Positions 6,775-15,014 are shown, counted from the stretch's first letter. The stretch is DNA of 64,000 bases from Streptomyces canus (GCF_030815415.1 NZ_JAUSWW010000001.1:7006001-7070000); one strand, 5' to 3'. Translations and numbers: made by a program. Notes: generated by a model not told the origin, from the sequence alone.

Positions 6775-9723
6775 TCAGACGTTCTCCACTGTCACTCCGC
6801 CCGCCGTCGCGCCCAGCAGTGTCAGCCGTACGTCCTTGGGTCCCGCCTCTGTCGTACCGTCCGAAATGACCGCCAGGGCAAGGGTGTTGGCGCCCCTGGT
6901 GCGCAGGACGCCGTTCGGCAGGACGAAGGTGTGCTGGGGGCCGACGTCGTTGATGTACTGGCCCATGTTCCAGCCGTTGAGGAAGATTTGCACCCGGTAG
7001 GCACGCTTCCGGTCGTCGTCGAGGGTGAGGGCGATCGACGCGTCGATGCCGGGGTCGACGGACAGCCGGAAGGACGTGCGGTACCAGGTGACGCCCTGCC
7101 GCCGTTCCGCGTGCGGCAGCCGCACCGGCTTCCAGTCGCCGTCGTCGTGGCCGGGCAGATGCCAGCCCTCCCGCTCCCCGTACAGGCCGCCGTTGTTCAG
7201 CGGCCCGCGCACCGGATCGGCCGAGGCCGCCCCCTGGAGCCGCCAACTCACCTTGGGCGAGGCACCCTTGAACCGTACGGACGTCAGTCCCCGGGCCGCC
7301 TTGTGCGTGTCGAGGGACTCGCCGTCCATGTCGTGCTGCATCCGCCGCACGAGGACCGACAGCACATGCTCGTCCCGCTCCCTCAGCTCCTTGGGCACCT
7401 CGAAGTCCGCCGTGTCCGTCCACGTGCCCTTCCGGGCCGTCTTCTGGTCCGGGACCGGCATCCGGTGGGTGCCCAGCGGTTCCCCGTCCAGCCAGGCCAT
7501 CAGGAGACCCTGGGTGCCGGTGCTGTAGGCGAGGGAGACCGACTTCGCGCCCTCGGTGCCGGAGAGGCGGCCGCGGTACCAGACGTCGCCGTAGTGGAAG
7601 CCGTAGTCGTCCGCGAAGAGCACCGGCTGTCCCTCGGGCACCGGAGTGGTGCTGAACGAGCTCTCCTTGTCGGCCCGTTGCCACGCCGAGTCGTCGAAGT
7701 CCGGCGCGGACTCGGGGTTCTCGGTGCGCCGCCGCCAGCCCTTGTCCAGTGCGGGCAGCGACACCGCGCCCACACCCGGCAGGGGTTTCAGGGCGATGAG
7801 GCTGTTGGTGGCGCTGACCCGGGTCGGTACCGGCTGTCCGTTCCAGGTGACCTGGCCGATACCGCGCGGCCCCCACACCTCCAGGCCGGTCACCACGGTC
7901 GTGTCACCGGTGAGGTGCACGGTGGAGCCCTCCAGGGTGACGGACCGCACCAGCGACGGGCCGTACACCAGCACCGTCCCGGACGGGGTCTCGTACGGCC
8001 ACAGCCGCAGCGCGGTCTCGTCGTCGGCGAAGAAGATCAGCAGCGGGCGGCCGGAGCCGCCGTTCTCCACCTTCACACGGGCCAGCAGCCCGACGCCGAG
8101 CGGGGCGGTCACCCGCAGCAGGCCGCGGTCGTAGATCCACGCCGGTTCCGCGTCCAGGCGGGTCGCCGTCGGCTCGTCCGGGCACTCCAGGACGACCTGG
8201 GCCATGTCGCCGTGCCGGCCGGAGAAGACGGCGATGTCCTGCCGCCCGGCGGCGACGAACATCGCCAGCTGGGCGGTGGCGTACCTCAACGTCCGCCGTC
8301 CGAGCTTCAGTTCGGTGGTGATCAGCCGGGCGTCATGGGCCGGGACGGTCATCGGCACCTCGATGCCGGCGTCCGGCAGGGGTACGGAGACGTCCTCGGC
8401 GGAGTCGTTGCGCACGACGTAGACATGGGAGCCCGTGTCGCGGTTGGTCAGGTGGTACACCTTCAGCCGGTCGTCGGGGGACGGCATGCCCCTCGCCCGG
8501 TCCAGTTTCGCGAAGTCCGGAACCTGTCGCAGCAGATGGCCGAGCTGGTGCATCGGGGCGAGCTTCGCCGTCTGCCGGCGCCCCTCGTCGAGGACCGCCC
8601 CGTAGTCGTACGACGTGTAGACCTGCGGTGCGGGCAGCCAGCCCCACGAGGTGCCGCCGAACGTCATGTAGACGTTGTGCAGCGTGATCCCGTTGGCGAG
8701 GTTGGTGAGATGGAAGCGCCGCTCGTACGCCGCGTCCCGGGTCCGCCGCGCCTCCTCGTACCCCTTGCCGCCGAACACCGTCCCGCCCCACGGATCGGGC
8801 CGGCCGCCGCCGAACTCCGGGAGGAAACCCGGGGTCTTCGGGCTGGCCTTCGCGGCCCGCCCCGGCTGCGCGGCGAAGCGTCCCCAGTCCTGCGGGATCT
8901 CGTCGGGCTCCGGATACCCGTCGAAGCCGTACAGCCAACTCTCCTTTTCTCCACCGGTGTCGAACGACCCGGGCACCCAACGCCCCTCGCGGGTCTTGTC
9001 GTTGTGGAAGAGGGGTACGTCGATCCCGTCCGCCCGCACCTTCTTGTACAGGTGGGACATGTACGCGCGGCCGTCCGCGCCGGTGACGTCGTACGCGTTC
9101 TCGATCTGGTAGAGCAGGACCGTGCCCTTGCCCCTGGTGTAGAGGTGCCGGGCGGCGATCGCGTTCACCCGCGTCAACCACTCGTCGGCGTACGACAGAT
9201 AGGTGGGGTCGGCGGTCCGGGCCCTGCCCTCGGTCGCCGTCAGCCAGCCCGGGAAGCCGCCCGCGTCGACCTCGGCGTTGATGTACGGGCCCGGGCGCAG
9301 GATCACGTACAGGCCGGTCTCGGCGGCCGTGCGCAGGAACAGGTCCAGGTCGCGGACGCCCGTGAAGTCGTACTCACCGGGCGCGGGGGAGTGGACGTTC
9401 CAGGCGACGTAGACGCTCACCGCGTTGTAGCCGTGTCCGCGCATCTTCTGCAGCACGTCCCGCCACAGCGACGGGCTCGGCAGCCGGAACGGGTGCATCT
9501 CGCCCGACCACAGGACCAGCCGCCGCCCGTCGACCAGCAGCGAATAGCGGTCGAAGCCGACGGTGTGCGCACTGCCGTCGGCGCTGGGCGGACTCGGTGG
9601 AGGGCCCGTGGGCGCGAGTCCGGGCAGGGCGGAGGACGGCAGCGCACCGCCACTGCCGGTCAGCGCCAGGCCGAGCGCGGTCGTGCCGGCCAGTGCGCTG
9701 AAGGTTCGTCTGCTGAGCTCCAC
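6775..9723 (-). CDS. Secreted GH35 beta-galactosidase, large fungal-like type
   Basis: The chosen start is GTG at 9723, after AGGAGG, because it places a twin-arginine signal (SRRTFSALAG) at the N-terminus; an upstream in-frame ATG would bury it. The product is 982 residues. GH35 hallmarks include LRPGPYINAEVDAGGFPGWL (about residues 142-161), the presumed nucleophile Glu303 in LPEFGGG, and MTFGGTSWG with YTSYDYG, as in large fungal enzymes. The usual catalytic motif QxENEY reads QIENAYD, so the expected acid/base Glu is Ala210. Activity is therefore uncertain. Context suggests removal of galactose from arabinogalactan outside the cell. Confidence 0.88.
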   Translation of the reverse strand: MELSRRTFSALAGTTALGLALTGSGGALPSSALPGLAPTGPPPSPPSADGSAHTVGFDRYSLLVDGRRLVLWSGEMHPFRLPSPSLWRDVLQKMRGHGYNAVSVYVAWNVHSPAPGEYDFTGVRDLDLFLRTAAETGLYVILRPGPYINAEVDAGGFPGWLTATEGRARTADPTYLSYADEWLTRVNAIAARHLYTRGKGTVLLYQIENAYDVTGADGRAYMSHLYKKVRADGIDVPLFHNDKTREGRWVPGSFDTGGEKESWLYGFDGYPEPDEIPQDWGRFAAQPGRAAKASPKTPGFLPEFGGGRPDPWGGTVFGGKGYEEARRTRDAAYERRFHLTNLANGITLHNVYMTFGGTSWGWLPAPQVYTSYDYGAVLDEGRRQTAKLAPMHQLGHLLRQVPDFAKLDRARGMPSPDDRLKVYHLTNRDTGSHVYVVRNDSAEDVSVPLPDAGIEVPMTVPAHDARLITTELKLGRRTLRYATAQLAMFVAAGRQDIAVFSGRHGDMAQVVLECPDEPTATRLDAEPAWIYDRGLLRVTAPLGVGLLARVKVENGGSGRPLLIFFADDETALRLWPYETPSGTVLVYGPSLVRSVTLEGSTVHLTGDTTVVTGLEVWGPRGIGQVTWNGQPVPTRVSATNSLIALKPLPGVGAVSLPALDKGWRRRTENPESAPDFDDSAWQRADKESSFSTTPVPEGQPVLFADDYGFHYGDVWYRGRLSGTEGAKSVSLAYSTGTQGLLMAWLDGEPLGTHRMPVPDQKTARKGTWTDTADFEVPKELRERDEHVLSVLVRRMQHDMDGESLDTHKAARGLTSVRFKGASPKVSWRLQGAASADPVRGPLNNGGLYGEREGWHLPGHDDGDWKPVRLPHAERRQGVTWYRTSFRLSVDPGIDASIALTLDDDRKRAYRVQIFLNGWNMGQYINDVGPQHTFVLPNGVLRTRGANTLALAVISDGTTEAGPKDVRLTLLGATAGGVTVENV

Positions 9724-9816
9724 GCGAGCGTCGCCTCCTGTTGTGCCTGCGTTTCCCGGGACGCGAGGGAGGGACCATTCTCCATGCCCGGCGCGGCACG
9801 CCTCACAATGGCCCTC
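9724..9816. promoter_or_regulatory. Divergent promoter region, GH35 operon versus Rrf2 gene
   Basis: This 93-base gap must hold the promoters of both the leftward GH35 operon and the rightward Rrf2-type regulator. AGGAGG serves the GH35 start. No convincing ribosome site precedes the regulator's ATG codons at 9808 and 9817, so that message may be leaderless or weakly translated. The divergent layout makes the regulator a candidate controller of the GH35 genes. Confidence 0.5.
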
Positions 9817-10275
9817 ATGAGGATCTCGGCACGGGCGGACTACGCGGTACGAGCGGTACTCGAACTCGCCGTACGACAGGGCGACGGTCCGGTGAAGGCG
9901 GAGGCCATCGCCGTCACCCAGGACATTCCGCACAAATTCCTGGAGGGCATCCTCGGTGACCTGCGGCGCGGTGGTGTCGTCGACAGCCGGCGCGGGGGCA
10001 ACGGCGGTTACCGGCTGGCCCGTGACGCGGCGAAGATCACGGTCGCGGATGTGATCCGGACCGTGGACGGCCCCATCGTCTCCGTCCGGGGTGAACGCCC
10101 CACCGAGCTCGCCTACACCGGTTCCGCCCAGCCGCTGCTGCCCCTGTGGATCGCGCTGCGGGCCAATGTGCGCCGCATCCTGGAGGGCGTCACCATCGCC
10201 GACATCGCGGCGGACGCCCTGCCGGGGCCGGTGCAGGCGCTGGCGGCGGAGCCGGCGGCCTGGGAGAACCCGTAG
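9817..10275 (+). CDS. Rrf2-family transcriptional regulator without cysteines
   Basis: This 152-residue protein begins with the family signature MRISARADYAVRAVLELA, which favours ATG 9817 over 9784 or 9808. A winged helix follows (AIAVTQDIPHKFLEGILGDL, then the wing SRRGGNGGYRLARD). The protein contains no cysteine, so it cannot bind an iron-sulfur cluster as IscR, NsrR or RirA do; a metabolite or protein ligand is more likely. It is divergent from the GH35 gene by 93 bases and may control it and itself. Confidence 0.9.
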   Translation: MRISARADYAVRAVLELAVRQGDGPVKAEAIAVTQDIPHKFLEGILGDLRRGGVVDSRRGGNGGYRLARDAAKITVADVIRTVDGPIVSVRGERPTELAYTGSAQPLLPLWIALRANVRRILEGVTIADIAADALPGPVQALAAEPAAWENP

Positions 10276-10353
10276 GGCCCCTGTCCGTGAGTGCGCTCAT
10301 CCGGGTACAAGGCCGTCCTCGGTTGACGCCCTGCCGTCGCGTCCCGTTCATCC

Positions 10354-10401
10354 GGCGCCGGAGGGTCGGCTTCCGGCCGTCCGCGCCCGACCCTCGGCGC
10401 C
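10354..10401. terminator. Hairpin downstream of the Rrf2 gene
   Basis: GGCGCCG-GAGGGTCGG pairs with CCGACCCTCGGCGCC across about 17 bases, with a single bulged base. There is no T-run, as is usual in Streptomyces. It lies about 80 bases beyond the Rrf2 stop and probably ends that transcript. Confidence 0.5.
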
Positions 10402-10555
10402 TGACCGCCGGTCCCTGTCGACGCCCACGGCGAGGGTCGCCCGGGTGGTGTTCGCGGTGTACGGCGAGGGCGCCTGGACCTCGGTGAGCGTGCCGTCCGT
10501 GTGCACCCGCACATGGACGTGCGCGGCGCGCGAGACGTGGTGCCCCGGCTGAAGA
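10402..10555 (-). pseudogene. Fossil of an intradiol dioxygenase-like gene
   Basis: Read leftward, this stretch encodes QPGHHVSRAAHVHVRVHTDG, then TLTEVQAPSPYTANTTRATL. It lines up with YPGWYRGRCVHIHVKVHTG, VTLTS and LSPYSANTVTRTTL of the intact dioxygenase-like protein at 11482-12255. The iron-binding His-x-His is kept. The first tyrosine ligand and everything before it are missing, the second tyrosine (YPGWY) is changed, and about 26 residues between the two conserved blocks are deleted. No start codon or complete reading frame remains. It is most simply a decayed paralogue. Confidence 0.6.
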
Positions 10556-10753
10556 ATTCCTTGATGTGAGACTGTGAACGATCCGGGAACGGAGTCGTCA
10601 ACGGCCCCTTGTTTCCGCAGAGTTCAGACCCTGTGAAGAAACTGTGAAAAGCGCACCTGTGAATGGCTGGAGTTCGACCTGACCGCGAGGTGTCTCCCTC
10701 CCTACGGTCCGGGGTGCAACCAACCACCCCCCAACCCTTCAGGGAGAGACCCC
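10556..10753 (+). promoter_or_regulatory. Upstream region of the DUF4360 gene with CTGTGAA repeats
   Basis: Four CTGTGAA heptamers lie in one direction at 10572, 10631, 10642 and 10657. The two at 10631 and 10642 are 11 bases apart, one helical turn. This resembles response-regulator direct repeats; in Streptomyces, PhoP boxes also use 11-base units, although their core differs (GTTCACC). The ribosome site AGGGAGAG precedes ATG 10754. Confidence 0.4.
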
Positions 10754-11404
10754 ATGGCTGGTGGACTCCTGCTGGGCGGCGCGCTCGCCGCTCTGCTCAC
10801 CACCGCACTGCCCGCGCAGGGCCCGTCCGACGGGTTCGAGGACCCGCCGCCGGACAAGATCGTCATCAAGGTCGCCACGGTCAACGGCTCCGGCTGTCCG
10901 GCCGGTACGACCGCGGTCGCCGTCTCCGAGGACAACACGGCGTTCACGGTGACGTACAGCGACTACCTCGCCCAGGCGGGCGGCAACTCGGACCCGACGG
11001 CCTTCCGCAAGAACTGTCAGCTCAACCTGATCGTCCATGTCCCGCAGGGCTTCACATACGCCATCGCCAGCGCCGACTACCGGGGCTTCGCCGCCCTCCA
11101 GTCGGGGGCGAGCGCCACACAGAGAGCGTCGTACTACTTCCAGGGCTCACCGAACACGGCATCCCGGTCGCACCCCTTCAGCGGCCCGTACAACGACAAC
11201 TGGCAGGCGACCGACACCACCGACTGGGCCCAACTGGTCTGGGCACCCTGCGGAGTTCAGCGCAACTTCAACATCAACACGGAGCTCCGGGTCAACGCGG
11301 GGACGAGCTCCGCGAGCAAGGTCAGCTTCATGACGATGGACTCGACGGACGGGGACATCAGCACGGTGTACCACATGGCGTGGAAGGAGTGTCCGGAGTC
11401 GTAG
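10754..11404 (+). CDS. Secreted DUF4360-family protein
   Basis: This 216-residue protein has a short signal peptide (MAGGLLLGGALAALLTTALPAQG). The mature part fits DUF4360: GSGCPAGTTAVAVSEDNTAF near the start, AFRKNCQLNLIVHVPQGFTY in the middle and a Cys-containing C-terminus (WKECPES). Four conserved cysteines could form two disulfides. The family has no established function. The protein appears to be a small extracellular beta-rich domain. A strong hairpin follows the gene. Confidence 0.9.
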   Translation: MAGGLLLGGALAALLTTALPAQGPSDGFEDPPPDKIVIKVATVNGSGCPAGTTAVAVSEDNTAFTVTYSDYLAQAGGNSDPTAFRKNCQLNLIVHVPQGFTYAIASADYRGFAALQSGASATQRASYYFQGSPNTASRSHPFSGPYNDNWQATDTTDWAQLVWAPCGVQRNFNINTELRVNAGTSSASKVSFMTMDSTDGDISTVYHMAWKECPES

Positions 11405-11422
11405 CGCGGCGGTTGTAGCGCT

Positions 11423-11460
11423 CTCCCCGGGTCCCGCCGCCGGCGGCAGGACCCGGGGAG
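11423..11460. terminator. Strong hairpin between convergent genes
   Basis: CTCCCCGGGTCC pairs with GGACCCGGGGAG around a GC-rich loop that can itself pair (CGCCGCCGGCGGC). It lies between the convergent DUF4360 and dioxygenase-like genes and could terminate both. Confidence 0.75.
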
Positions 11461-11481
11461 GTGTCGCGTCGTGGGGCGGGG

Positions 11482-12255
11482 TCAGCGCTCGATACCGAGG
11501 GTCAGGGTCCCGGCGTAGCCGGCCGACGGTGAACTGCCCAGTGCGGTGAGGGTCAGGAGGCCGGAGGCGGCGCCTCCTTCGTCGTAGATGGAGTCCTGGG
11601 CGAGGGTGGTGCGGGTGACCGTGTTCGCCGAGTACGGCGAGAGCGCGCCGACTCTCGCGGTGATCGTCTCGTCGAAGAAGAGCTGTCCGGTGTGGAGTTC
11701 GGTGCCGCCGGTGAAGGAGCCGTCGGAGGTGAGCGTGACGCCGGTGTGCACCTTGACGTGGATGTGGACGCACCGGCCGCGGTACCAACCGGGGTAGACG
11801 GTCGTGATGGTGGCGACGCCGCCGGAGTCGGTGAGGACGCCGCCGCGCAGGAAGGTGCCGTTGTCGGGCTCGTTGTGGCCGTTGTTGCCGACGTAGCCGG
11901 AGTACTCGCCGAGGGCGTCGCAGTGCCAGATCTCCACGAGGGCGCCCGGGATCACGGCGCAGGTGTCGTCGTCGACGACGGTGAGGGCGAGGTTGAGCCG
12001 GAAGCCGGTCTTGTTTTCGCGGATGTCGGCGCGGACGAGAGCGCCGTCCAGGTAGTAGGGGCCTTCGGTCATCTCCTTCGTGAGGGTGCAGACGGCCGCG
12101 GCGGCGACGGGGACGGTGTCGGCCGCGTCGGCGGTGGGGGCTTCGGGCGCGGCGGCGGTCACGGCGAGAGCGGCTGCCGTGGCTCCGGTGGCGATCAGTA
12201 CGGTGCGGCGCCCGATCGGGGTGGGGGTTGCTTCCGAAGTGTCTGTCATGAACAC
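11482..12255 (-). CDS. Exported intradiol ring-cleavage dioxygenase-like protein
   Basis: This 257-residue protein starts at GTG 12255 or ATG 12249. GRRTVLIATG plus a long Ala-rich stretch resembles a Tat signal with only a paired RR. The iron ligands expected of catechol or protocatechuate dioxygenases are present: a Tyr in GEYSGY (residue 118 or 121), Tyr158 in YPGWY, and His164 and His166 in CVHIHV. Many Streptomyces carry such exported homologues; their natural aromatic substrate is uncertain. A decayed relative lies at 10402-10555. Confidence 0.88.
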   Translation of the reverse strand: MFMTDTSEATPTPIGRRTVLIATGATAAALAVTAAAPEAPTADAADTVPVAAAAVCTLTKEMTEGPYYLDGALVRADIRENKTGFRLNLALTVVDDDTCAVIPGALVEIWHCDALGEYSGYVGNNGHNEPDNGTFLRGGVLTDSGGVATITTVYPGWYRGRCVHIHVKVHTGVTLTSDGSFTGGTELHTGQLFFDETITARVGALSPYSANTVTRTTLAQDSIYDEGGAASGLLTLTALGSSPSAGYAGTLTLGIER

Positions 12256-12567
12256 GGCACCGTAGGGGCGGACCCTGTCGGTGGCCTGTCAGTTAGGCAA
12301 AGTGAGGCATCGTCAAGTTTCTTGCGAGACAGGATGCCGAGAGGGCGAAGACGGGCGACGAGCCGCGCCGCCACCGGCACCACGAGTGTCCCGTGCAGGA
12401 GAGCGGATCGGACGTTGTCCGAATGCTGCTCAACGAGAAGGACGCCGAGACGGTCCGAGGGTTGCTGCGCTGCCTGACCGGCTTGCGGTGACCCGATGCG
12501 GGTTTCGGCCGCGAGGCCGGGGCGCCCCCGCGCGTCAGCCGCAGGGGGCGGCCCCGACCGAGGTCCG
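12256..12567. other. Intergenic stretch with a possible MarR C-terminal fragment
   Basis: No intact gene is convincing in these 312 bases. On the + strand, the frame ending at TGA 12489-12491 reads VVRMLLNEKDAETVRGLLRC then LTGLR, which resembles the last helix of MarR regulators. It has no start and no DNA-binding domain upstream, so it may be a gene remnant. The first 40 bases must hold the promoter of the dioxygenase-like gene. Confidence 0.3.
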
Positions 12568-13251
12568 TCAGGACTGTGTGACGGGGCGCATGGCGAGGCC
12601 CTCGGTGCCCTGCCAGTAGCTCACCCACTGGCCGTCGTCGGCCGGGAACGAGTCGACGGGCATGGGGACGTCGACCTCGGGGCCGGCCTCGCTTTCGCCG
12701 CCGGGGCTCCCGAGACCGAGCTTCATGAACGTCACGTCGTAGGTGTCCCTATGGCCACCGGTCGCCAGGAGACCGGCATAGGCCTTGTCGCCGTGAGCGA
12801 GCGTGATGGGCTCCCCGGAGTCGGTCTCCTCCTTCACGGGGGCCGGTCCCTGGGCATCGCCGAGCGTGACCACGGGAGCGCCCTGGACGTCGCACTTGCC
12901 GTCACCGGTGTTGGTGACGGTGAGGAGGATGTACCGGGCGCCTTCGCCCAGGCTGGGCTCGTTCGTGGCGGAGACCGAGAGGTCCTCCATGGTGCACAGA
13001 GGGATGCTGGAGCTGTCGCCGCCGCCGCTGTCCTCGCTCTTCTCAGTGCCGCCGTCGCTCGGCTCCGCCGAAGCGGTCGAACCCGATGTCGCCGAAGTCG
13101 TCGCGCTCGGCGAGTTCGAGGACTTGGCCGAGTCCGTCGTGCCCGGCTCGCACGCCGTGGTCCCCAGCAGCGCGGCCGCCGCCACGACCCCGAGGGCGTA
13201 GGGCTGCCAGGCTCTGCGGTTCGTACGGTTCCTGCGGGCAAGCATGCTCAT
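12568..13251 (-). CDS. DUF4232-type lipoprotein
   Basis: This 227-residue protein starts at ATG 13251, after GGGGGA. A lipobox (LLGTTAC) follows the hydrophobic segment, so the mature protein should be anchored to the outer face of the membrane. A Ser/Thr/Glu-rich linker of about 50 residues precedes the folded domain. That domain has the paired cysteines of DUF4232 (IPLCTMEDLSVS and GKCDVQGAPVV), a beta-sandwich of unknown function common in Streptomyces. The gene stands alone on the minus strand. Confidence 0.88.
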   Translation of the reverse strand: MSMLARRNRTNRRAWQPYALGVVAAAALLGTTACEPGTTDSAKSSNSPSATTSATSGSTASAEPSDGGTEKSEDSGGGDSSSIPLCTMEDLSVSATNEPSLGEGARYILLTVTNTGDGKCDVQGAPVVTLGDAQGPAPVKEETDSGEPITLAHGDKAYAGLLATGGHRDTYDVTFMKLGLGSPGGESEAGPEVDVPMPVDSFPADDGQWVSYWQGTEGLAMRPVTQS

Positions 13252-13413
13252 GGTGTCCCCCGTGATGCGCTGTGATCGGTCGGTGCCGAATGGCGATGAC
13301 CAGCAGAGTGTGCCCCGCGAATCGCGCTGACCTCGCCTGTCGCGCACGTTTGTTGCCGATCAGGTACAGGGAAGGGGCGATTCCGCCGGAACATCACAGA
13401 CGAGGCGAGCGCA

Positions 13414-13605
13414 TCACCCGCAGCGTGTTGCGACTGCCGTGACGAAGTCGGTCCAGGTGGTGGGGGAGAGGGTGACGTGGGGGGTCTGGGGGGTCTTGGA
13501 GTCGCGGATGTGGATGGTGGAGGGGGTGAGGGCGACCTCTACGCAGTCGCCGGAACCACCGCTGCTGTAGCTCGACTTGAACCAGGACAGTTCGCTGGTG
13601 GTCAT
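13414..13605 (-). CDS. DUF397 small protein
   Basis: This 63-residue protein shows the whole DUF397 pattern: LSWFKSSYSSGGSGDCVEVA, then IHIRDSK, then a Trp/Phe-rich end (TWTDFVTAV). DUF397 proteins are small partners of WhiJ-like regulators in Streptomyces and affect development in characterised clusters. The ATG lies in the ATGA overlap with the upstream regulator's stop, so the two are translationally coupled. Confidence 0.95.
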   Translation of the reverse strand: MTTSELSWFKSSYSSGGSGDCVEVALTPSTIHIRDSKTPQTPHVTLSPTTWTDFVTAVATRCG

Positions 13606-14429
13606 AGCTCTCCTCGCATCCGCTGTAACAGGCTCATCGAGTCCGTGAGAGTGAGAGCCTGTGAGCGCATCCTGGCATACCGCATCTGGAGCATGCTGAC
13701 CACTTTTGGATCAGCGATGAACTGGCCGCTCTCCTGTCCCTCGCAGTAGGCGAACCGCTGGGTGTCCGGGGTTTCCAGCAACTGCATTGGCCCATCCAGC
13801 CCCGCATGAGTCTTCTGCACCGTCGGCATGATCTGGATCTCGACGTTCCGCAGATCCGCGATCTCCAGTACGTGCTCGATGAGTTCCCGCGTGACGTCCT
13901 CCCCGCCCGTGCACCGCCGGAACAGGTGCTCCTCCAGGATGAACCCGAACGCCGTGTTCGGCCGTTCCCGCAGCAGCCGTTGGCGCTCCGCCCGAGCGAC
14001 CCACTGGGCCTCGATCTGCTCGTCGTCCAGCGGCGGGAGCTGGTACGTGAACAGGGTGCGTGCGTACGCCTCCGTCTGCAACAGCCCCGGAATCAACCGG
14101 CATTCGTAGGTGTACAGAGTGATCGCCATCTGCTCCAGCGCCGCCCACTGCCGGAACCACGCCGCCAACCCCGGCTGACGCGCCAGCTTCGGGAACGACT
14201 TTCGCAACGCCCCCGTGTTCCCCGTCGCCTCCTCCCCCCGCTCCACGAGCACCACGTCCGGCATCCGGCGCCCCAACTCCACCGAAGCCACCGTGTGTTT
14301 GGAGAACCCCACCCGATCGCCGAACTCCTCCCTGCTCAGCCCCGCGTGCTCGCGCAGCGCTTGCAGCACCGCCCCGAACGTCCGCATGCTGTCCGACGAC
14401 TCCGGCTCACCGCCACCACCATCGACCAC
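13602..14429 (-). CDS. WhiJ-like XRE-family regulator (DUF5753)
   Basis: This 275-residue protein starts at a GTG (an internal ATG at SDSMRTFG is possible). The N-terminal helix-turn-helix is AVLQALREHAGLSREEFGDR through HTVASVELGRRMP. The rest is the WhiJ-type ligand domain (WAALEQMAITLYTYECRLIP, GLLQTEAYAR, and the conserved LIEHVLEIADL). It overlaps the DUF397 gene by 4 bases and is divergent from the ATPase gene. Such modules are thought to link a DNA-binding protein with a small DUF397 partner in control of development or antibiotic genes. Confidence 0.95.
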   Translation of the reverse strand: MVDGGGGEPESSDSMRTFGAVLQALREHAGLSREEFGDRVGFSKHTVASVELGRRMPDVVLVERGEEATGNTGALRKSFPKLARQPGLAAWFRQWAALEQMAITLYTYECRLIPGLLQTEAYARTLFTYQLPPLDDEQIEAQWVARAERQRLLRERPNTAFGFILEEHLFRRCTGGEDVTRELIEHVLEIADLRNVEIQIMPTVQKTHAGLDGPMQLLETPDTQRFAYCEGQESGQFIADPKVVSMLQMRYARMRSQALTLTDSMSLLQRMRGEL

Positions 14430-14530
14430 AGTCGGTCACCTCCCGCGCCCATGGTCACGGTCGGTAACGCGTACTGTCCACCCCGTGACCGCGTACTCTC
14501 ACGCGGCGTACGCGGCGTCTACCTGGAGAA

Positions 14531-15013
14531 GTGGCCCTCAGGTTCGCCAGATTGGGCCCCATGACCGCGCCCCCCACGCCACCCCATCCAGTTACCGTAC
14601 GTACGTTCACCCAGCGCCTCAGCTCAACGCCCCGAGCCGCGCGCCTCGCCAGACACCTCACCCTGAACCAGCTCCACACCTGGGGCATCCCGCACGGCAG
14701 CGACACCTCCGACACGGTCGCCCTGATCGTCGCCGAACTCGCCGCCAACGCGGTGACCCACGGCCGCGTCCCGGGCCGTGACTTCGAGCTACGGCTCACC
14801 CTGGTCACCGGCAGCGTCCGCGTAGAGGTCACCGACACCCGTACGGAGCTGAGACCGCCGGCCCCCGGCGCCGTACCCGCACCCCTCGACGAGAACGGCC
14901 GCGGCCTCGTCCTCGTCGACGCGCTCGCGGACCGGTGGGAGGTCATCGACCGGGAGCCGCCCGCCAAGACCGTCCGGGCCGAGGTCGACCTCCCTGTTCA
15001 CAGGTTTCGCTGA
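14531..15013 (+). CDS. AbaA/anti-sigma-like ATP-binding protein (HATPase_c)
   Basis: The protein is 160 residues from GTG 14531, or 150 from ATG 14561; neither has a well-spaced ribosome site. The GHKL ATPase boxes are visible: the N-box in ALIVAELAANAVTHG, the G1-like EVTDTRTE, and DENGRGLVLVDALAD as the G2 region. These short kinases resemble SpoIIAB and RsbW and act on partner proteins by phosphorylation or binding. With the divergent WhiJ-like and DUF397 genes it forms the classic Streptomyces developmental trio. Confidence 0.9.
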   Translation: MALRFARLGPMTAPPTPPHPVTVRTFTQRLSSTPRAARLARHLTLNQLHTWGIPHGSDTSDTVALIVAELAANAVTHGRVPGRDFELRLTLVTGSVRVEVTDTRTELRPPAPGAVPAPLDENGRGLVLVDALADRWEVIDREPPAKTVRAEVDLPVHRFR

Positions 15014-15014
15014 G

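Noticed and set aside
5992..10275. A 1427-codon open frame on the + strand
   Set aside because: It is antisense to the GH35 and repeat-protein genes. Its content is Arg/Gly/Val-rich shadow sequence, and only its last 152 codons (the Rrf2 protein) match a family.
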